Origin: Prolixibacteraceae bacterium
GTDB taxonomy: Bacteria; Bacteroidota; Bacteroidia; Bacteroidales; Prolixibacteraceae
Direction: 5' to 3'
DNA length: 35,003 nucleotides
Assembly: GCA_029975525.1 (NCBI GenBank)
Contig: JARKOX010000227.1
Coordinates: forward strand, 1-35,003
The notes under the pieces were generated by a model that saw only the letters and a list, made by a program, of their open reading frames with translations, did not search any database and was not told where the DNA came from. The translations under genes and the position numbers were made by a program. Positions 34,326 through 35,003 of the stretch are shown piece by piece; position 1 is the stretch's first letter, and every line of letters starts with the position of its first letter.

Positions 34326-34790
34326 CTATTCGAAGTGATAAAGGAAAGTGGCAATGCAGTCGTAGGCCGGCTTTTTATTTCCTTCAATTTCAAGGACAAT
34401 TTTCACCTGGATTTTGGTAATTCCCCGCAAATTGGCTACGGAAACCAGCGTAACCCTTGCCCGCACACGGCTGTTAACCAGCACCGGCTGATTAAACCGA
34501 AGCTGTTCGAGGCCGTAATTGACAACCATTTTCACATTCCGCACATCCACGATGGAAAACCACAGGTAGGTAAGCATCGACAAGGTGAGGTAGCCGTGCG
34601 CAATGGTCGATTTGAAAGGCGATTCCACCGCCGCCCGCGCCGGATCGGTGTGAATCCACTGATGATCGATGGTTGCTTCGGCAAACAGGTTGATCTGTTC
34701 CTGGGTAATGGTAATATATTCTGAAACCCCGATCTCTTGTCCCACCAGCGCTTCAAAGTCGCCGTAATTGTTGATTATCCGCCTTGTCAT
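34326..34790 (-). CDS. MaoC-like (R)-specific enoyl-CoA hydratase
   Basis: A 154-aa single hot-dog domain. It has the hydratase 2 motif IDHQWIHTDPARA (41-53) with the catalytic Asp42 and His47, then SPFKSTIAHGYLTLSM (57-72). Members hydrate trans-2-enoyl-CoA or act on related acyl-CoA thioesters. The length is normal for stand-alone NodN/MaoC-type proteins. The start is the ATG at 34790. It lies 112 bases upstream of the MgtC-family gene on the same strand, with no clear terminator between. Its exact substrate is unknown. Confidence 0.92.
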   Translation of the reverse strand: MTRRIINNYGDFEALVGQEIGVSEYITITQEQINLFAEATIDHQWIHTDPARAAVESPFKSTIAHGYLTLSMLTYLWFSIVDVRNVKMVVNYGLEQLRFNQPVLVNSRVRARVTLVSVANLRGITKIQVKIVLEIEGNKKPAYDCIATFLYHFE

Positions 34791-34891
34791 ATCTCTGAAA
34801 ATATTAATCTGATAAAATAATTCGGGGCTGAATATACCCCAAAAATTAAAGTTAATGTTGCAATCGGAATGGTTAAAAACCGATCTGCTAT

Positions 34892-34922
34892 CAAAATTAC
34901 CACACCTTAATGAAAATTCAGA
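34892..34922 (-). promoter_or_regulatory. Possible promoter of the MaoC-like gene
   Basis: On the minus strand TCTG (34919-34922, one base off TTTG) is followed after 19 bases by TAATTTTG (34892-34899), which matches TAnnTTTG. It lies about 100 bases upstream of the ATG, so the leader would be long. Apart from this, the last 213 bases of the window show no gene. Confidence 0.4.
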
Positions 34923-35003
34923 CCTGTTTAGTCTAAAAAAACAGAAAGTCGCTGTTTTCGGAAAATCGTTCTGAAATTACCACCTTTGCAACTCGATTAC
35001 GGA

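Noticed and set aside
1..35003. Mobile elements, CRISPR arrays, tRNA or rRNA genes, phage remnants
   Set aside because: No transposase or integrase, regular spacer array, tRNA clover-leaf or long flanking repeat was seen; gene content and codon use look uniform.

Overview
The window looks like a stretch of core chromosome from a free-living or gut-type Bacteroidetes (Bacteroidota), most likely within the Bacteroidales/Marinilabiliales. The case rests on several points. The PASTA protein, RluD and Ddl genes sit in one tight operon. DUF1573, DUF4922, DUF5009 and CD225/DUF2752 proteins are present. There is an OmpP1/FadL porin and a membrane pyrophosphatase of the K+-dependent type. Several intergenic regions carry the Bacteroidetes promoter signature TAnnTTTG, once (before rpmH) with a well-placed upstream TTTG. 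Shine-Dalgarno sequences are mostly weak or absent. I see no rRNA, tRNA, CRISPR array, insertion sequence, phage gene or attachment site. No gap without a gene exceeds 300 bases.

Layout. 1-930: an unrecognised 257-aa protein and a shared terminator. 930-5220 (minus): dnaB, a secreted protein of unknown role that resembles sequences often labelled asparagine synthetase B, and a secreted GH140-like (DUF4038) glycosidase. 5327-8227 (minus): a membrane-anchored three-PASTA protein, rluD and ddl. 8363-9740 (minus): rpmH (L34, a 52-aa gene) and the menaquinone gene mqnE. 9848-12254 (minus): a sensor kinase, an OmpR-type regulator and a half-size TSUP permease in one operon. It diverges from a DUF1573 gene across a region carrying three phased direct repeats. 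13585-18079 (plus): meaB, lpd and an OmpP1/FadL porin. 18231-24971 (plus): GHL10 glycosidase, GT2 glycosyltransferase, HIT-like DUF4922 protein, AmpG-like permease and DUF5009 membrane acyltransferase-like protein. 25049-25751 (minus): DUF2752 and CD225 small membrane proteins. 25997-26917: ferredoxin-nitroreductase fusion. 26976-31243 (minus): truA, a dihydroorotate-dehydrogenase-like flavoprotein and hppA. 31472-34790: MATE exporter (minus), low-molecular-weight protein tyrosine phosphatase (plus), MgtC-family protein (minus) and MaoC-like dehydratase (minus). The last 213 bases hold only a possible promoter for the MaoC gene.

How the genes work together. Most are housekeeping: replication, translation, RNA modification, cell-wall precursor synthesis, menaquinone and energy metabolism. 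Two regions look most worth following. One is the 18.2-25.0 kb cluster. Its secreted glycan hydrolase, AmpG-like importer, cytoplasmic HIT-fold sugar/nucleotide enzyme, glycosyltransferase and membrane acyltransferase-like protein suggest a glycan (possibly peptidoglycan-fragment) salvage route that I do not recognise as characterised. The other is the kinase/regulator operon, whose promoter region shared with the DUF1573 gene carries helically phased repeats.
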